A program made the position numbers and the translations under genes. From assembly GCF_046237015.1 (NCBI RefSeq), contig NZ_JBJYIN010000005.1:124001-188000 (forward strand): a stretch of DNA of 64,000 nucleotides. Reading direction: 5' to 3'. The notes beneath the pieces were generated by a model. The model was not told where the DNA came from, ran no database searches, and saw only the letters and a list, made by a program, of their open reading frames with translations. Source of the DNA: JBJYIN01 sp046237015. Its GTDB lineage: Bacteria; Pseudomonadota; Gammaproteobacteria; Enterobacterales; Enterobacteriaceae. Positions 55,435 through 64,000 of the stretch are shown here, in pieces. Position 1 is the stretch's first letter, and every line of letters starts with the position of its first letter.

Positions 55435-56415
55435 TTATGCGAGCTGCATGGCAAGCTGGATTGAGATCGCCATACTCTCAGACTTCGCTTTTCCCGTCCA
55501 TGCGATATCGAAAGCCGTACCGTGATCGGCAGAGGTACGAATAAAAGGCAATCCCGCAGTAATATTTACCCCATCATAAAAACCGAGCAATTTCAGCGGA
55601 ATATGTCCTTGGTCATGATACATTGCCACCACCATATCGTACTGGCCTTCATAAGCTTGCAGATAGACAGTATCCGGTGGGCACGGCCCGTATACCTCAA
55701 TACCTTTGGCTTTCATGGCTTCTACGGACGGTGTAACAATCTTGATCTCTTCATCCCCAAAAAGCCCGTTTTCACCGGCATGTGGGTTCACACCCGCCAC
55801 CGCGATACGAGGATGAGAGAAACCGACACGTTTCAGGAACGTATCTGCCATCGCAATCACCGTCTCAACCCGATCGCGATTAAGGGTATCAAGAAACTTA
55901 CGCAATGCGATATGTGTTGAAACATGAATCACTTTCAATTTATCGGTATAAAGCACCATCGCATAGTCACGGCTGTTGGTTAGCTTGGCCAATAACTCGG
56001 TGTGCCCCGGATAAAGATGCCCAGCCGAATGGAGCGCTTCCTTATTCAGTGGTGCAGTAGCGATAGCATGTACTTCTCCCGCCATTGCTAATGCGGTGGC
56101 GCGCTTAATACAGCGGTAGGCCAGATCGCCAGCCTGCGACTGTACCAGACCCGGTTTTAACGTCTCTGGATCAGCCAGAGGCTCATCAATAATGTTAATA
56201 ACCCCGGGTGTAAAAACAGCATCGGCAGGTCGATCAATCACTTTCAACTCGACGGCGGGTACGACATTCAGCGCGAGAATACGACGCAGCGTCTGTACAC
56301 ACCCAACGACAACGGCAGGCGCACCGGAAAGTTCTCCTTCGGCCAGAGACTTGATAATAATCTCCGGCCCAATCCCCGCCGGGTCACCCATAGTAACTGC
56401 GATAATTTTACTCAC
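55435..56415 (-). CDS. pdxA2: PdxA2-like 4-phospho-D-threonate dehydrogenase
   Basis: 326-aa PdxA-family dehydrogenase. The N-terminus SKIIAVTMGDPAGIGPE, GHTELLAK and MYHDQGHIPLKL with metal-binding His residues are family signatures. GTG 56415 with AGGAG upstream is preferred over a longer frame. In PdxA2 systems it oxidises and decarboxylates 4-phospho-D-threonate (or erythronate) to DHAP. The gene overlaps the adjacent kinase by 8 bp, which supports the PdxA2 rather than the vitamin B6 assignment. Confidence 0.88.
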   Translation of the reverse strand: MSKIIAVTMGDPAGIGPEIIIKSLAEGELSGAPAVVVGCVQTLRRILALNVVPAVELKVIDRPADAVFTPGVINIIDEPLADPETLKPGLVQSQAGDLAYRCIKRATALAMAGEVHAIATAPLNKEALHSAGHLYPGHTELLAKLTNSRDYAMVLYTDKLKVIHVSTHIALRKFLDTLNRDRVETVIAMADTFLKRVGFSHPRIAVAGVNPHAGENGLFGDEEIKIVTPSVEAMKAKGIEVYGPCPPDTVYLQAYEGQYDMVVAMYHDQGHIPLKLLGFYDGVNITAGLPFIRTSADHGTAFDIAWTGKAKSESMAISIQLAMQLA

Positions 56416-57721
56416 TGGCCTTCTCCTCAATAAAACGAAAAACGTCTAGCAGAGTGGTTTCATTGCCGAAACCGCCCGCTTTAGTCATGACGGGAATATC
56501 GCCGACCACACTGTCAAGCAATGTTCCCCAAGGCACGCAGGATGCGAGTTGCCCCTTAATCTGAAAGCCGCTAGCCCCCAAAGCCGTTGCCACCGCAATC
56601 GCTATGTCGCCACCGGATAAATACAGCCCACCCAGCCGTTGTTGATTCATGATTCTTTTATCAACCACAATACTGCGCACCAGTTCTCCCAGCGCACGAC
56701 TGATCGTTTCACCAAGCTGCTGACGGCTCAGTTCGTAGTGTCGGCACAAGTCATCGATTTCAAACCGCTGGCTATCGCGGTGACAGGTGCGAATAATGCA
56801 GTGCTGCCGTTGTACCAGCGTGGTAATGATGTCATCACGCCAATGCTTAATTTCCGTCAACGCCGAATCTGAAAGTAACGCATTGATATCGACATCAATA
56901 ATATTGACATTGGGTTTATGGCTAGCGGCCACGATCTGTTTTTGAGCGATATCGCTCATTGACCCAACTACCGCAAGCAATGGCCGATATGATTTCGGTT
57001 GGAAATGAAGACGTTGTGCCAGCGCTTCACTTAGCCCAGATGATCCGACCAATAGCGGCCGGAACGATAACGAGTTGGCAGCACTGATAATCTTTATCAG
57101 ATCGTCTTGCGTTTCTGCATCCATAACCACCAGCCTTACACCGGCCTGAACCAGATGATGTAATTGCTGCGCCAGGTCAGGCTCACGCACTGCCGACAAA
57201 TGGATTTCAACAGCCGACAAGGTGGTTTGTTCCGCAACTCGCGCCATGATAGAAGCTGATATCACCGGCGTTTTTGGATCGCTGGCAAATTCAGTATCGG
57301 TCAACAGGCAACCATTAACCCAAACCTGCCCCTCGCGGGTCACACGCCCTAATGTCGGTGAGGCGGGAACAATCAGCGCGAAAGGCGCTTCTGTCGCAAC
57401 GAGGGCTGATTCGATTTCTGCACCTATATTCCCGCGTAAAGTAGAATCAATCTTTTTAAAGACCCACCCTCTCCCCCCGGCGGAAAACCATGCCTCAATC
57501 GCCTTAGCGGTACGCTGAGCAGCCAGCGTTGAGCTGACAGCACGACTGTCGGTATTAATCACAACCGCATCACCCAACAAGTCACGCTGTAACTTGTTAA
57601 TGTCAAAAACCACATTGACCTGAGCACCGTTAAGAGACAGGCCGACACCGGCATCATTTGCACCGGTAAAGTCATCCGCAACGACCAATACATGAACGGC
57701 TGTCTGCTGCGCTGTCGGCAT
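56408..57721 (-). CDS. Four-carbon acid sugar kinase (DUF1537), DtnK-like
   Basis: 437-aa kinase with an N-terminal DUF1537 domain (VLVVADDFTGANDAGVGLSLN, KKIDSTLRGNIG) and a C-terminal nucleotide-binding domain (YLSGGDIAIAVATALGASG, TKAGGFG). DtnK-type members phosphorylate D-threonate at O4; others use erythronate. Next to a PdxA2-type gene with overlapping ends, D-threonate or D-erythronate is the likely substrate. Divergent from the iron alcohol dehydrogenase. Confidence 0.9.
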   Translation of the reverse strand: MPTAQQTAVHVLVVADDFTGANDAGVGLSLNGAQVNVVFDINKLQRDLLGDAVVINTDSRAVSSTLAAQRTAKAIEAWFSAGGRGWVFKKIDSTLRGNIGAEIESALVATEAPFALIVPASPTLGRVTREGQVWVNGCLLTDTEFASDPKTPVISASIMARVAEQTTLSAVEIHLSAVREPDLAQQLHHLVQAGVRLVVMDAETQDDLIKIISAANSLSFRPLLVGSSGLSEALAQRLHFQPKSYRPLLAVVGSMSDIAQKQIVAASHKPNVNIIDVDINALLSDSALTEIKHWRDDIITTLVQRQHCIIRTCHRDSQRFEIDDLCRHYELSRQQLGETISRALGELVRSIVVDKRIMNQQRLGGLYLSGGDIAIAVATALGASGFQIKGQLASCVPWGTLLDSVVGDIPVMTKAGGFGNETTLLDVFRFIEEKASE

Positions 57722-57752
57722 ACTTTATCCTCGGGTTATCAATTTGCTGACA

Positions 57753-57770
57753 ATGATTATATTAAATCAT
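57753..57770. promoter_or_regulatory. Operator-like inverted repeat 1, ATGATT-N6-AATCAT
   Basis: 18-bp inverted repeat 31 bp upstream of the kinase start. Its twin, with the same 6-6-6 layout and shared TGATT/AATCA arms, is at 57877-57894. Together they bracket the divergent promoter region. Confidence 0.55.
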
Positions 57771-57876
57771 ATTTGATTATATGTGAGCAATCTCAAATTA
57801 TTTAAAATGAATTTAACTTATAAAATAGCCACGAAAGCGAGCAAATGGCCGTATTGATTGATTAACAACAGTCAAT

Positions 57877-57894
57877 TTGATTAAAAAAAATCAA
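57877..57894. promoter_or_regulatory. Operator-like inverted repeat 2, TTGATT-N6-AATCAA
   Basis: Matches repeat 1 in arm sequence and spacing; 39 bp upstream of the iron alcohol dehydrogenase start. Additional TTGATT half-sites lie nearby at about 57853. Probably bound by the local DeoR regulator. Confidence 0.55.
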
Positions 57895-57933
57895 CACCAT
57901 TTGTTAACATGGGTAAAAAACAAGGTAATACAC

Positions 57934-59070
57934 ATGAACATCAATAGCACAGTCATCAGTGGCTACCGGGTATTACAGGATATTCGCCATCTTATGGCAG
58001 GCAAACAGCATGTGCTGTTTGTGACAGACAAGAACATCATCAGCCTGCCTGATGTACAGACACTGATCGAACAAGTGAAACAAGAAATTCCAGAGGTGTT
58101 GCTGGTAGATAATGTTCCCGCCGAACCCAGCCAACATGATGTCGCCAACATACTGGCGCAACTTCCTCAAACCCGTACCGACCTGGTTATCGGGGTGGGA
58201 GGAGGCAGCGTACTGGATGTAGCCAAACTGCTTTCTGTTTTATGTGCGGGTGATGATGCCGTCACGCTGGAAAGCCTGTTGGCCGGAGAGAAACCGACAC
58301 GCCGGACGACGTCCTTACTGATTCCAACGACGGCGGGTACAGGCTCCGAAGCCACGCCCAACGCGATCTTAGCCATCCCTGAAAAAGAAACTAAAGTCGG
58401 CATTATCACGCCGGTTATGCTGCCAGACTACGTTGCTCTGGTTCCTGAACTGACTATCAGCATGCCTGCCCATATTGCTGCCTCGACAGGGATCGACGCG
58501 TTATGCCACCTGATCGAATGCTTCACATCGACCATCGCCAACCCAGTCAGTGATAACTATGCGTTGATCGGCTTGAAAAAATTATTTGCCAATATTGAGG
58601 CTTCCGTACGCGAGCCAGAAAACCTGGAAGCCAAATTGAATATGTTGTGGGCCTCCTACTATGGCGGTGCGGCCATTGCTCATTCAGGTACTCACCTGGT
58701 GCATGCCATGTCCTACCCTCTTGGCGGTAAGTACCATATTCCCCACGGCGCTGCGAATGCCATCCTACTCGCGCCTTGTATGCGTTTTGTACAAACCGCC
58801 GCGCAGGAAAAATTTGCGCAAGCTTACGATCTGTTACCCGATGCGGAGTTGTCCCTCAGTACAGCGGAAAAAGCTCAGGCACTGGTGGCTTATTTCACCG
58901 ATCTGGTCAAGCGTCTCAACCTGCCTGACACACTACAACAGCTCGGCGTAGAAAAATCGCATCTGCCCTATCTGGTTGAGGCTGCGCTACAGGTTCAGCG
59001 TCTGATGAAGAACGTACCGACACAGGTCAGTGCCGATGATGTCCGCGAAATTTATTTAACGCTGTTTTAA
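57934..59070 (+). CDS. Iron-containing alcohol dehydrogenase
   Basis: 378-aa group III dehydrogenase. NAD-binding GVGGGSVLDVAKL and TTAGTGSEATPNAIL are present; metal ligands come from Asp/His residues including GIDALCHLIECF, HLVHAMSYPLGGKYHIPHG. ATG 57934 has AAGG at good spacing. It probably oxidises or reduces a hydroxy acid, aldehyde or alcohol intermediate of the sugar-acid pathway. Heads a plus-strand operon with the DapA-type and hydroxyacid dehydrogenase genes. Confidence 0.92.
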   Translation: MNINSTVISGYRVLQDIRHLMAGKQHVLFVTDKNIISLPDVQTLIEQVKQEIPEVLLVDNVPAEPSQHDVANILAQLPQTRTDLVIGVGGGSVLDVAKLLSVLCAGDDAVTLESLLAGEKPTRRTTSLLIPTTAGTGSEATPNAILAIPEKETKVGIITPVMLPDYVALVPELTISMPAHIAASTGIDALCHLIECFTSTIANPVSDNYALIGLKKLFANIEASVREPENLEAKLNMLWASYYGGAAIAHSGTHLVHAMSYPLGGKYHIPHGAANAILLAPCMRFVQTAAQEKFAQAYDLLPDAELSLSTAEKAQALVAYFTDLVKRLNLPDTLQQLGVEKSHLPYLVEAALQVQRLMKNVPTQVSADDVREIYLTLF

Positions 59071-59109
59071 AACTTTCGTTTTTGACTACGTATGAATGAG
59101 GAAAGATTA

Positions 59110-59994
59110 ATGAGTAAGAAAATTGCTGGAGTACTCACTGCTATCGTTACGCCGTTTGACGCACAGGGTGAATTCAATCCTGCTGCACTGCGCCTTCAGG
59201 TACAGCGCCAAATGAAATACGGCAATGGTATTTTCTGTAACGGTACCAACGGTGAGTTTTTCGTTTTACATACCGATGAAAAAGTAGCGGTAACCGAAAC
59301 ATGCGTTGATGAAGTGGCGGGTAAAGTCCCGGTCGTTGGTCATATCGGTGAAATCTCTACACGCGAAACGATCAAGCTAGGGAAGCGCATTGCCGCACTG
59401 GGTGTCGATGCCGTCTCCGTGATCACCCCGTATTTTATTCCATTGAAACAAGAAGAGTTGATTGCTCACTATACCGCCGTCGCCGATGCACTAACGGTAC
59501 CCGTCTTCCTCTACAACATTCCAGCTCGCACAGGTAACACGCTGGCACCAGAAACCGTACGTAAGTTGGCGGATCACCCAAACATCATCGGTATCAAAGA
59601 CAGTGCAGGCAGCTATGAAAGCCTGAGTGGTTATTTGCAAGCGGTGAAAGGTGTAGAAGGCTTTAACGTTCTGAATGGCCCTGATTCACTGATTCATCAA
59701 GGTTTTGTTGATGGCTGCTCAGCCTGTATTTCTGGATTGGCAAACGTCGCGCCAGAACCCATCAGCCAGATCTGGCATCGTTTCCACGCGGGAGACATTG
59801 AAGGCTCTCATCAAGCTCAGGAACAAGTTGCTGAATTACGCAAGACGCTGTACGCCATTGCCTTCTCACCTGCCGTTGTGAAGAAAGCACTGACGCTGAT
59901 GGGTCATGATGTCGGTGTCAGCCGCTACCCCATCCAATTCTCGGCTCAGGACGAAGAAAACATTCGTCGTATCGTGGCTCAGTTTGCCGGTTAA
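59110..59994 (+). CDS. DapA-superfamily aldolase/synthase
   Basis: 294-aa class I lyase. Schiff-base lysine in NIIGIKDSAGSY near residue 162; catalytic Tyr in VFLYNIPARTGN near 134; GTNGEFFVL is the substrate loop. ATG 59110 follows GAGGAAAG. In this setting it is more likely a 2-keto-3-deoxy acid aldolase or related lyase than dihydrodipicolinate synthase. It lies 39 bp after the iron dehydrogenase. Confidence 0.9.
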   Translation: MSKKIAGVLTAIVTPFDAQGEFNPAALRLQVQRQMKYGNGIFCNGTNGEFFVLHTDEKVAVTETCVDEVAGKVPVVGHIGEISTRETIKLGKRIAALGVDAVSVITPYFIPLKQEELIAHYTAVADALTVPVFLYNIPARTGNTLAPETVRKLADHPNIIGIKDSAGSYESLSGYLQAVKGVEGFNVLNGPDSLIHQGFVDGCSACISGLANVAPEPISQIWHRFHAGDIEGSHQAQEQVAELRKTLYAIAFSPAVVKKALTLMGHDVGVSRYPIQFSAQDEENIRRIVAQFAG

Positions 59995-60056
59995 GACGAC
60001 TGGCGGGGCCGCCCAGGCTGCTCCGCCAATATTCACTATGAGATAGGTATATAACA

Positions 60057-61007
60057 ATGAAAGTTATTTCTACTTCTCCTTCTTTTGCGAAATACGACCA
60101 ACAACCCATTATCGATCTTGAAAAACACGGGTTTGAAGTGGTCGCATTGCCAGCAGATACCCCATTGAACGAGTTAATACCGCATCTTAAAGACGCAGTG
60201 GCTATGATTGTGGCGTTTACAGAAGTGAATGCGGAACTTTTGCAACATACACCTCATTTAAAGATCGTCTGCAAACATGGTGTTGGCGTTGACAACATTG
60301 ATCTTGATGAGACGCGCAAACGAGATATCTATGTGACTAACGTGCCCAATGCCAATAAGCATGCTGTCGCCGATTTCGCGTTCTCTTTGCTCTTAAACTG
60401 CGCCAGACAAATTTCCCAGGCAGAGAAACAAACCCGCGCGGGACAATGGCCAAGAATTTTTGCCACTGATGCCTATGGGAAAACATTAGGAATTATTGGA
60501 TTAGGTAATATCGGCAAGCAGGTAGCATTACGCGCACGTGGATTTAACATGCGGGTGCTTGCTTATGATTTCTATCCCGACGAAAATTTTGCTAAAGAAA
60601 ATAATATTGAATTCGTCACCTTAGATGAACTAACGAAAGAAAGTGACTTCATCACATTACATACGCCATTAACGCCAGAGACCCAATATCTTTTCAATGC
60701 CGAACGCATCGGCCAAATGAAAAACAGCGCTTATTTAATTAACGTTTCGCGTGGCGGCGTTGTTGATGAGAATGCGTTGTATCAAGCGCTTATCGAAAAG
60801 AAAATCGCAGGTGCAGCGGCTGACGTATTTGAAAACGAGCCAATTAAAACTCACTCCTTGTTTGAGCTGGATAACTTTATTCCGACATCCCATATTGCCG
60901 GTTATACCGACGGAGCCATTAGTGAAATCGGGAAACATTGTGTTGAACAGATTATCAACCATGTTATCCATCATCAAAAACCATTAAATATTATGAATAA
61001 GTTATAG
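60057..61007 (+). CDS. D-2-hydroxyacid dehydrogenase (SerA/GhrB-like)
   Basis: 316-aa NAD(P)-dependent dehydrogenase. Rossmann motif GIIGLGNIGKQVA near residue 147; catalytic Arg in INVSRGGVV, Glu in VFENEP and His in TSHIAGYT. Similar to phosphoglycerate and glyoxylate/hydroxypyruvate reductases. It may reduce or oxidise a hydroxy acid of the pathway. Third gene of the plus-strand operon; two repeat elements separate it from the transporter. Confidence 0.9.
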   Translation: MKVISTSPSFAKYDQQPIIDLEKHGFEVVALPADTPLNELIPHLKDAVAMIVAFTEVNAELLQHTPHLKIVCKHGVGVDNIDLDETRKRDIYVTNVPNANKHAVADFAFSLLLNCARQISQAEKQTRAGQWPRIFATDAYGKTLGIIGLGNIGKQVALRARGFNMRVLAYDFYPDENFAKENNIEFVTLDELTKESDFITLHTPLTPETQYLFNAERIGQMKNSAYLINVSRGGVVDENALYQALIEKKIAGAAADVFENEPIKTHSLFELDNFIPTSHIAGYTDGAISEIGKHCVEQIINHVIHHQKPLNIMNKL

Positions 61008-61008
61008 A

Positions 61009-61157
61009 CATACCCTTAAGTCATCCGAGTGACTGGAAGGCGACAAGCGAAGGACAAGACAGGATGTCTCTCATTTAATCCCGATGGGGAGAAGGCCTAT
61101 GGATGGGCCAAGTCAAATTTCGCTAACGTATAAGTAACTTGAAATATGACGGGAATA
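61009..61157. repeat. MITE-like repeat, short diverged form (copy 3)
   Basis: Left end CATACCC, right end AAGTAACTTGAAATATGACG plus GGAATA, with internal ACAGGATGTCTCTCATTTAA shared with the long copies. Much of the interior is deleted. It starts 2 bp after the dehydrogenase stop codon. Confidence 0.65.
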
Positions 61158-61206
61158 AAAATAGGTAATTGATTAGAGACATTAATAACCCGATAAAAAA
61201 GTACCC

Positions 61207-61333
<127 letters not shown>

Positions 61334-61373
61334 TATCGCCGGATAAATTATACCGACAGGATAACGAATAATC

Positions 61374-62687
61374 ATGAATAATATCGCCGCAAAAAAAACA
61401 TCAATACGTTGGTGGATCGCTGCATTAATGTGGTTAGCTATCGCTATCAATTATATTGATCGAACCGTACTCTCAGCCGCAGCCCCTCATCTTATTAGCG
61501 AATTACACCTAACGCCAGAGATGATGGGTTTCATTATGGCCGCTTTCTTCTGGTCATATTCGTTATTACAAATTCCTGCCGGATGGTTTGCCGATCGATT
61601 CGGACAAAAGAAAGGCCTGGGTTTAGCCGTTGCCTGGTGGTCAATTGCAACGTCTGCAATGGGACTTGCAACCGGATTCAAATCATTATTAGCACTGCGT
61701 GTCGCACTCGGGGTTGGGGAAGCGGCCGCTTATCCCAGCAATGCGGGGATTGCAGCAAAATGGTTCCCGGATCGCGAGCGAGCGACCGTATCGGGATTAT
61801 TTGACAGCGCATCGAAATTTGGTGGTGCTGTTGCCATGCCACTGATCGTATGGATGATTTATATGATCGACTGGCGTTGGACATTTGCGATCATTGGTTC
61901 AGTCGGCATTATTTGGGTTATCGCATGGTATTTTATTTATGCTGAAAATCCGGAAGATCACAAAAAAATCAGCAAAGAAGAAGTTGATTATATCCGCAAT
62001 GGCCAGGTACAAAAACATGGTTCAGGCACCAAGCTCCCCATGAAGTGGTACCAACTTTTACGCTATCGTAATATTTGGGCTATGTGTCTGGGCTTCTTTA
62101 CCATCAATTACACGTCCTACTTCTTTATTACGTGGTTGCCAACTTATTTAGTCCAGGAAAAAGGAATGGACTTTATAAAAATGGGGATCGTCGCCGCGCT
62201 GCCATTATTATCAGGTATGATTATTGAAGTTATCGCTGGTTGGGCTTCAGATAAAATTGCACACAAGAAAATTTTGTCACTAACAGCAACCCGGAAATTA
62301 TTCCTTACGATTGGTTTGCTAATGGCACTTTGTATTGGCTTTGCCCCACTTACTGATTCTGTTGTCCTCACGGTAATCTTATTGTGTATTGCTAAATCAG
62401 GTACAACAGTGGCAGCGTCTCAGGTATGGGCATTACCCGGCGATGTAGCGCCCAAAAATATGGTTTCTGTGGTCGCAGGGCTGCAAAACACGGTATCAAA
62501 TATGGGCGGAGCTGTTGGACCAATTATTACCGGGGCGATTGTCGCCGCAACAGGATCATTTACCTATGCTTTAATTTTCTCTGCCGCATTAGTCCTATTG
62601 GGGATCATTAATTACCTGTTCCTGATGGGGAAAGTAGAGCCGATTTCTGTCGAGGAAGAATACGAATTATCAGAGTCCACCCGCTGA
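61374..62687 (+). CDS. MFS transporter, anion:cation symporter family
   Basis: 437-aa permease with about twelve segments, of the ACS branch that includes GudP and the D-galactonate carrier. Visible: AINYIDRTVLS in TM1, GWFADRFGQKKGL after TM2, GVGEAAAYPSNAGIAAKWFP in TM4. It probably takes up a sugar acid (threonate, erythronate or hexarate type) for the preceding enzymes. A strong terminator follows. Confidence 0.9.
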   Translation: MNNIAAKKTSIRWWIAALMWLAIAINYIDRTVLSAAAPHLISELHLTPEMMGFIMAAFFWSYSLLQIPAGWFADRFGQKKGLGLAVAWWSIATSAMGLATGFKSLLALRVALGVGEAAAYPSNAGIAAKWFPDRERATVSGLFDSASKFGGAVAMPLIVWMIYMIDWRWTFAIIGSVGIIWVIAWYFIYAENPEDHKKISKEEVDYIRNGQVQKHGSGTKLPMKWYQLLRYRNIWAMCLGFFTINYTSYFFITWLPTYLVQEKGMDFIKMGIVAALPLLSGMIIEVIAGWASDKIAHKKILSLTATRKLFLTIGLLMALCIGFAPLTDSVVLTVILLCIAKSGTTVAASQVWALPGDVAPKNMVSVVAGLQNTVSNMGGAVGPIITGAIVAATGSFTYALIFSAALVLLGIINYLFLMGKVEPISVEEEYELSESTR

Positions 62688-62743
62688 TAAAAGGCACAGC
62701 AAAATTACGCTGTAAAAAATGATACCGATTCATATATTTCATC

Positions 62744-62771
62744 CGGTCCAGCTATGCTGGGCCGTTTTTTT
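62744..62771 (+). terminator. Rho-independent terminator
   Basis: CGGTCCAGC-TAT-GCTGGGCCG followed by seven T, 57 bp after the MFS stop codon. Confidence 0.9.
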
Positions 62772-62816
62772 AAGACAGCTTAGAGAATAAATATGGCTCA
62801 AATAATGAACCAGCGA

Positions 62817-63179
62817 TTATTTTTCCTGTACAAACTCGCGATATTTCGCAGTCAAACCTAAAAAATCGTCCAAACCACACAGAGAGAGGCTTTCTTCATC
62901 GTAATAGCTCATGCCCTCTTCCATCGCATCCGTAGTGAATTCCAACTGATTAGCCTGAATGATCACCTCTTCCGCATCTAACAGCAGCGTGTATTCGTGG
63001 CCGATTTTTTGCCACTGTCGCTCGCTACCGGCAACGGAACTGGCGGCATGTTCCACTTCGTCCAGCACGGTCAGTTGGCCTTTCACTTCTTCATTGAACC
63101 AATGCCCGACCGCTTCATGTCCCATAGACATTCGCACAATTACCTGACCCGTTACATCCCGCAAAAATTCATAGTCCAT
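62817..63179 (-). CDS. yacL: UPF0231 family protein YacL
   Basis: 120-aa acidic protein nearly collinear with E. coli YacL (MDYEFLRDVTGQVIVRMSMG at the N-terminus). Function unknown. It lies downstream of acnB on the same strand, as in E. coli. Confidence 0.93.
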   Translation of the reverse strand: MDYEFLRDVTGQVIVRMSMGHEAVGHWFNEEVKGQLTVLDEVEHAASSVAGSERQWQKIGHEYTLLLDAEEVIIQANQLEFTTDAMEEGMSYYDEESLSLCGLDDFLGLTAKYREFVQEK

Positions 63180-63295
63180 GATGCCATCCTCACTGTGATG
63201 TCTCTTCTATTCAGTGTAGCGCCCCACCCGCTATGTCGCAGTGACCGGCCTTTCATCTTTCACGTTCCCCCTCACCACCAGCGAAAAATGGGCAG

Positions 63296-63320
63296 AAAAA
63301 AAGGAGACCGGAGCCTCCTT
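63296..63320 (-). terminator. Terminator of acnB
   Basis: On the minus strand AAGGAG-N8-CTCCTT is followed by a T run (A run at 63296-63302 on the plus strand), 27 bp after the acnB stop codon. Confidence 0.8.
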
Positions 63321-63347
63321 CAATAACGCGTGCGCAACTATAGCGAT

Positions 63348-64000
63348 TTAGACTGCGCTCTGGAAGATCACGCCATCGGCTTTCTCGGTATATTGACCTA
63401 ACTGGTCAAAATTCAGATAGCGATAGGTGTCCTGTGCCGTTTTATCCACCTGATCCATATAGACCTGATATTCATCTGGCGTAGGCAGACGTCCCAACAG
63501 CGATGCAACAGCAGCCAGTTCAGCCGAAGCCAGGTACACATTGGCACCCGTCCCCAAACGGTTCGGGAAGTTACGGGTCGAAGTAGAAACAACCGTAGAA
63601 CCATCCGCCACACGCGCCTGGTTACCCATACACAGCGAACAGCCGGGGATCTCAATTCTCGCACCGCTCTTGCCGAAGACATTGTAATAGCCTTCTTCGG
63701 TCAGTTGCGCCGCATCCATTTTAGTTGGCGGCGCCACCCACAGACGGGTTGGCAACTGGCCTTTGTGGCTATCCAGCAATTTACCCGCCGCACGGAAGTG
63801 ACCAATATTGGTCATGCAAGAACCAATGAAGACTTCATCGATCTTTGCGCCCTGCACATCAGACAACCAGCGAGCATCGTCAGGATCGTTTGGCGCACAC
63901 AGGATTGGCTCTTTAATTTCAGCCAGATCGATATCGATGACTGCGGCATACTCCGCATCCGCATCGGCTTCCAGCAACTGTGGATCAGCCAGCCATTTTT
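63348..64000 (-). CDS. acnB: Aconitate hydratase B (C-terminal part, runs off window)
   Basis: The minus-strand frame is open from 64000 to the stop at 63348 and encodes about 216 residues of the AcnB C-terminus. The 4Fe-4S ligands are seen in GSCMTN and GCSLCMGNQ; the ending EKADGVIFQ matches E. coli AcnB. It isomerises citrate and isocitrate in the TCA cycle. The 5' part lies outside the window. Confidence 0.96.
   Translation of the reverse strand, partial: KWLADPQLLEADADAEYAAVIDIDLAEIKEPILCAPNDPDDARWLSDVQGAKIDEVFIGSCMTNIGHFRAAGKLLDSHKGQLPTRLWVAPPTKMDAAQLTEEGYYNVFGKSGARIEIPGCSLCMGNQARVADGSTVVSTSTRNFPNRLGTGANVYLASAELAAVASLLGRLPTPDEYQVYMDQVDKTAQDTYRYLNFDQLGQYTEKADGVIFQSAV

Noticed and set aside
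55435..56415. Housekeeping pdxA of vitamin B6 synthesis
   Set aside because: The neighbours (DUF1537 kinase overlapping by 8 bp, DeoR regulator) fit PdxA2; housekeeping pdxA lies beside surA and ksgA in enterobacteria.

Overview
The window looks like the chromosome of a plant-associated enterobacterium, most likely Pectobacterium. The order dusA-pspG-qor-dnaB-alr ... tyrB ... uvrA-ssb is enterobacterial, the protein sequences are close to those of E. coli, and the 28-bp type I-F CRISPR repeat with its cas1, cas2-3, csy1-4 operon matches the arrangement known in Pectobacterium. No rRNA or tRNA gene was recognised. The species call rests on memory of these families, not on a search.

Layout. 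1-7939: a seven-gene catabolic operon (two zinc dehydrogenases, an AlsE-like epimerase, an MFS transporter, a class II aldolase, a PfkB kinase, an aldo/keto reductase) followed by its probable DeoR/GlpR regulator; the substrate is probably a polyol or rare sugar but cannot be named. 7940-9936: a MITE-like repeat and a second MFS transporter related to the first. 9974-13474: LysR regulator, a periplasmic MBL-fold protein with altered metal ligands overlapping a DsbA-family protein, and a Sel1-repeat protein. 13739-19917: housekeeping genes dusA, pspG (with a sigma-54 promoter), qor, dnaB, alr, then an unknown membrane protein.

19976-36563 is a CRISPR-Cas island. Four type I-F arrays share one cas operon: A (3 spacers, +), B (24 spacers, -, next to cas1), C (29 spacers, +, directly after csy4) and D (13 spacers, +, after a VapBC toxin-antitoxin pair). 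A YgjP-like metalloprotease, tyrB and an Lrp-type regulator sit between A and B. The four leaders share a core: a C/T tract, an IHF-type site and an A/G tract. That core faces the opposite way, relative to its array, in B compared with A, C and D. Array C contains a three-spacer block duplicated 15 spacers apart.

36769-42856: a chemoreceptor, uvrA and ssb with a LexA box between them. 42857-45650 is a small defence-like island: an IS1-family relic and an AbiE-type (type IV) toxin-antitoxin operon whose antitoxin-like protein has an apparent PD-(D/E)xK segment. It is bracketed by two diverged copies of a sequence that looks like a structured RNA with a compensatory base-pair change. An orphan ParB-like gene follows.

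47239-62687 is sugar-acid catabolism: a XynR-like IclR regulator, a BASS transporter, a GntP permease, a YjhG dehydratase and a YjhH-type aldolase (D-xylonate type). A second set follows with a DeoR regulator, PdxA2 and a DUF1537 kinase (D-threonate type). Divergent from these are an iron alcohol dehydrogenase, a DapA-type aldolase, a 2-hydroxyacid dehydrogenase and an MFS transporter. The window closes with yacL and the 3' end of acnB. Related MITE-like repeats occur at 7986-8326, 46715-47056, 61009-61157 and 61207-61333.
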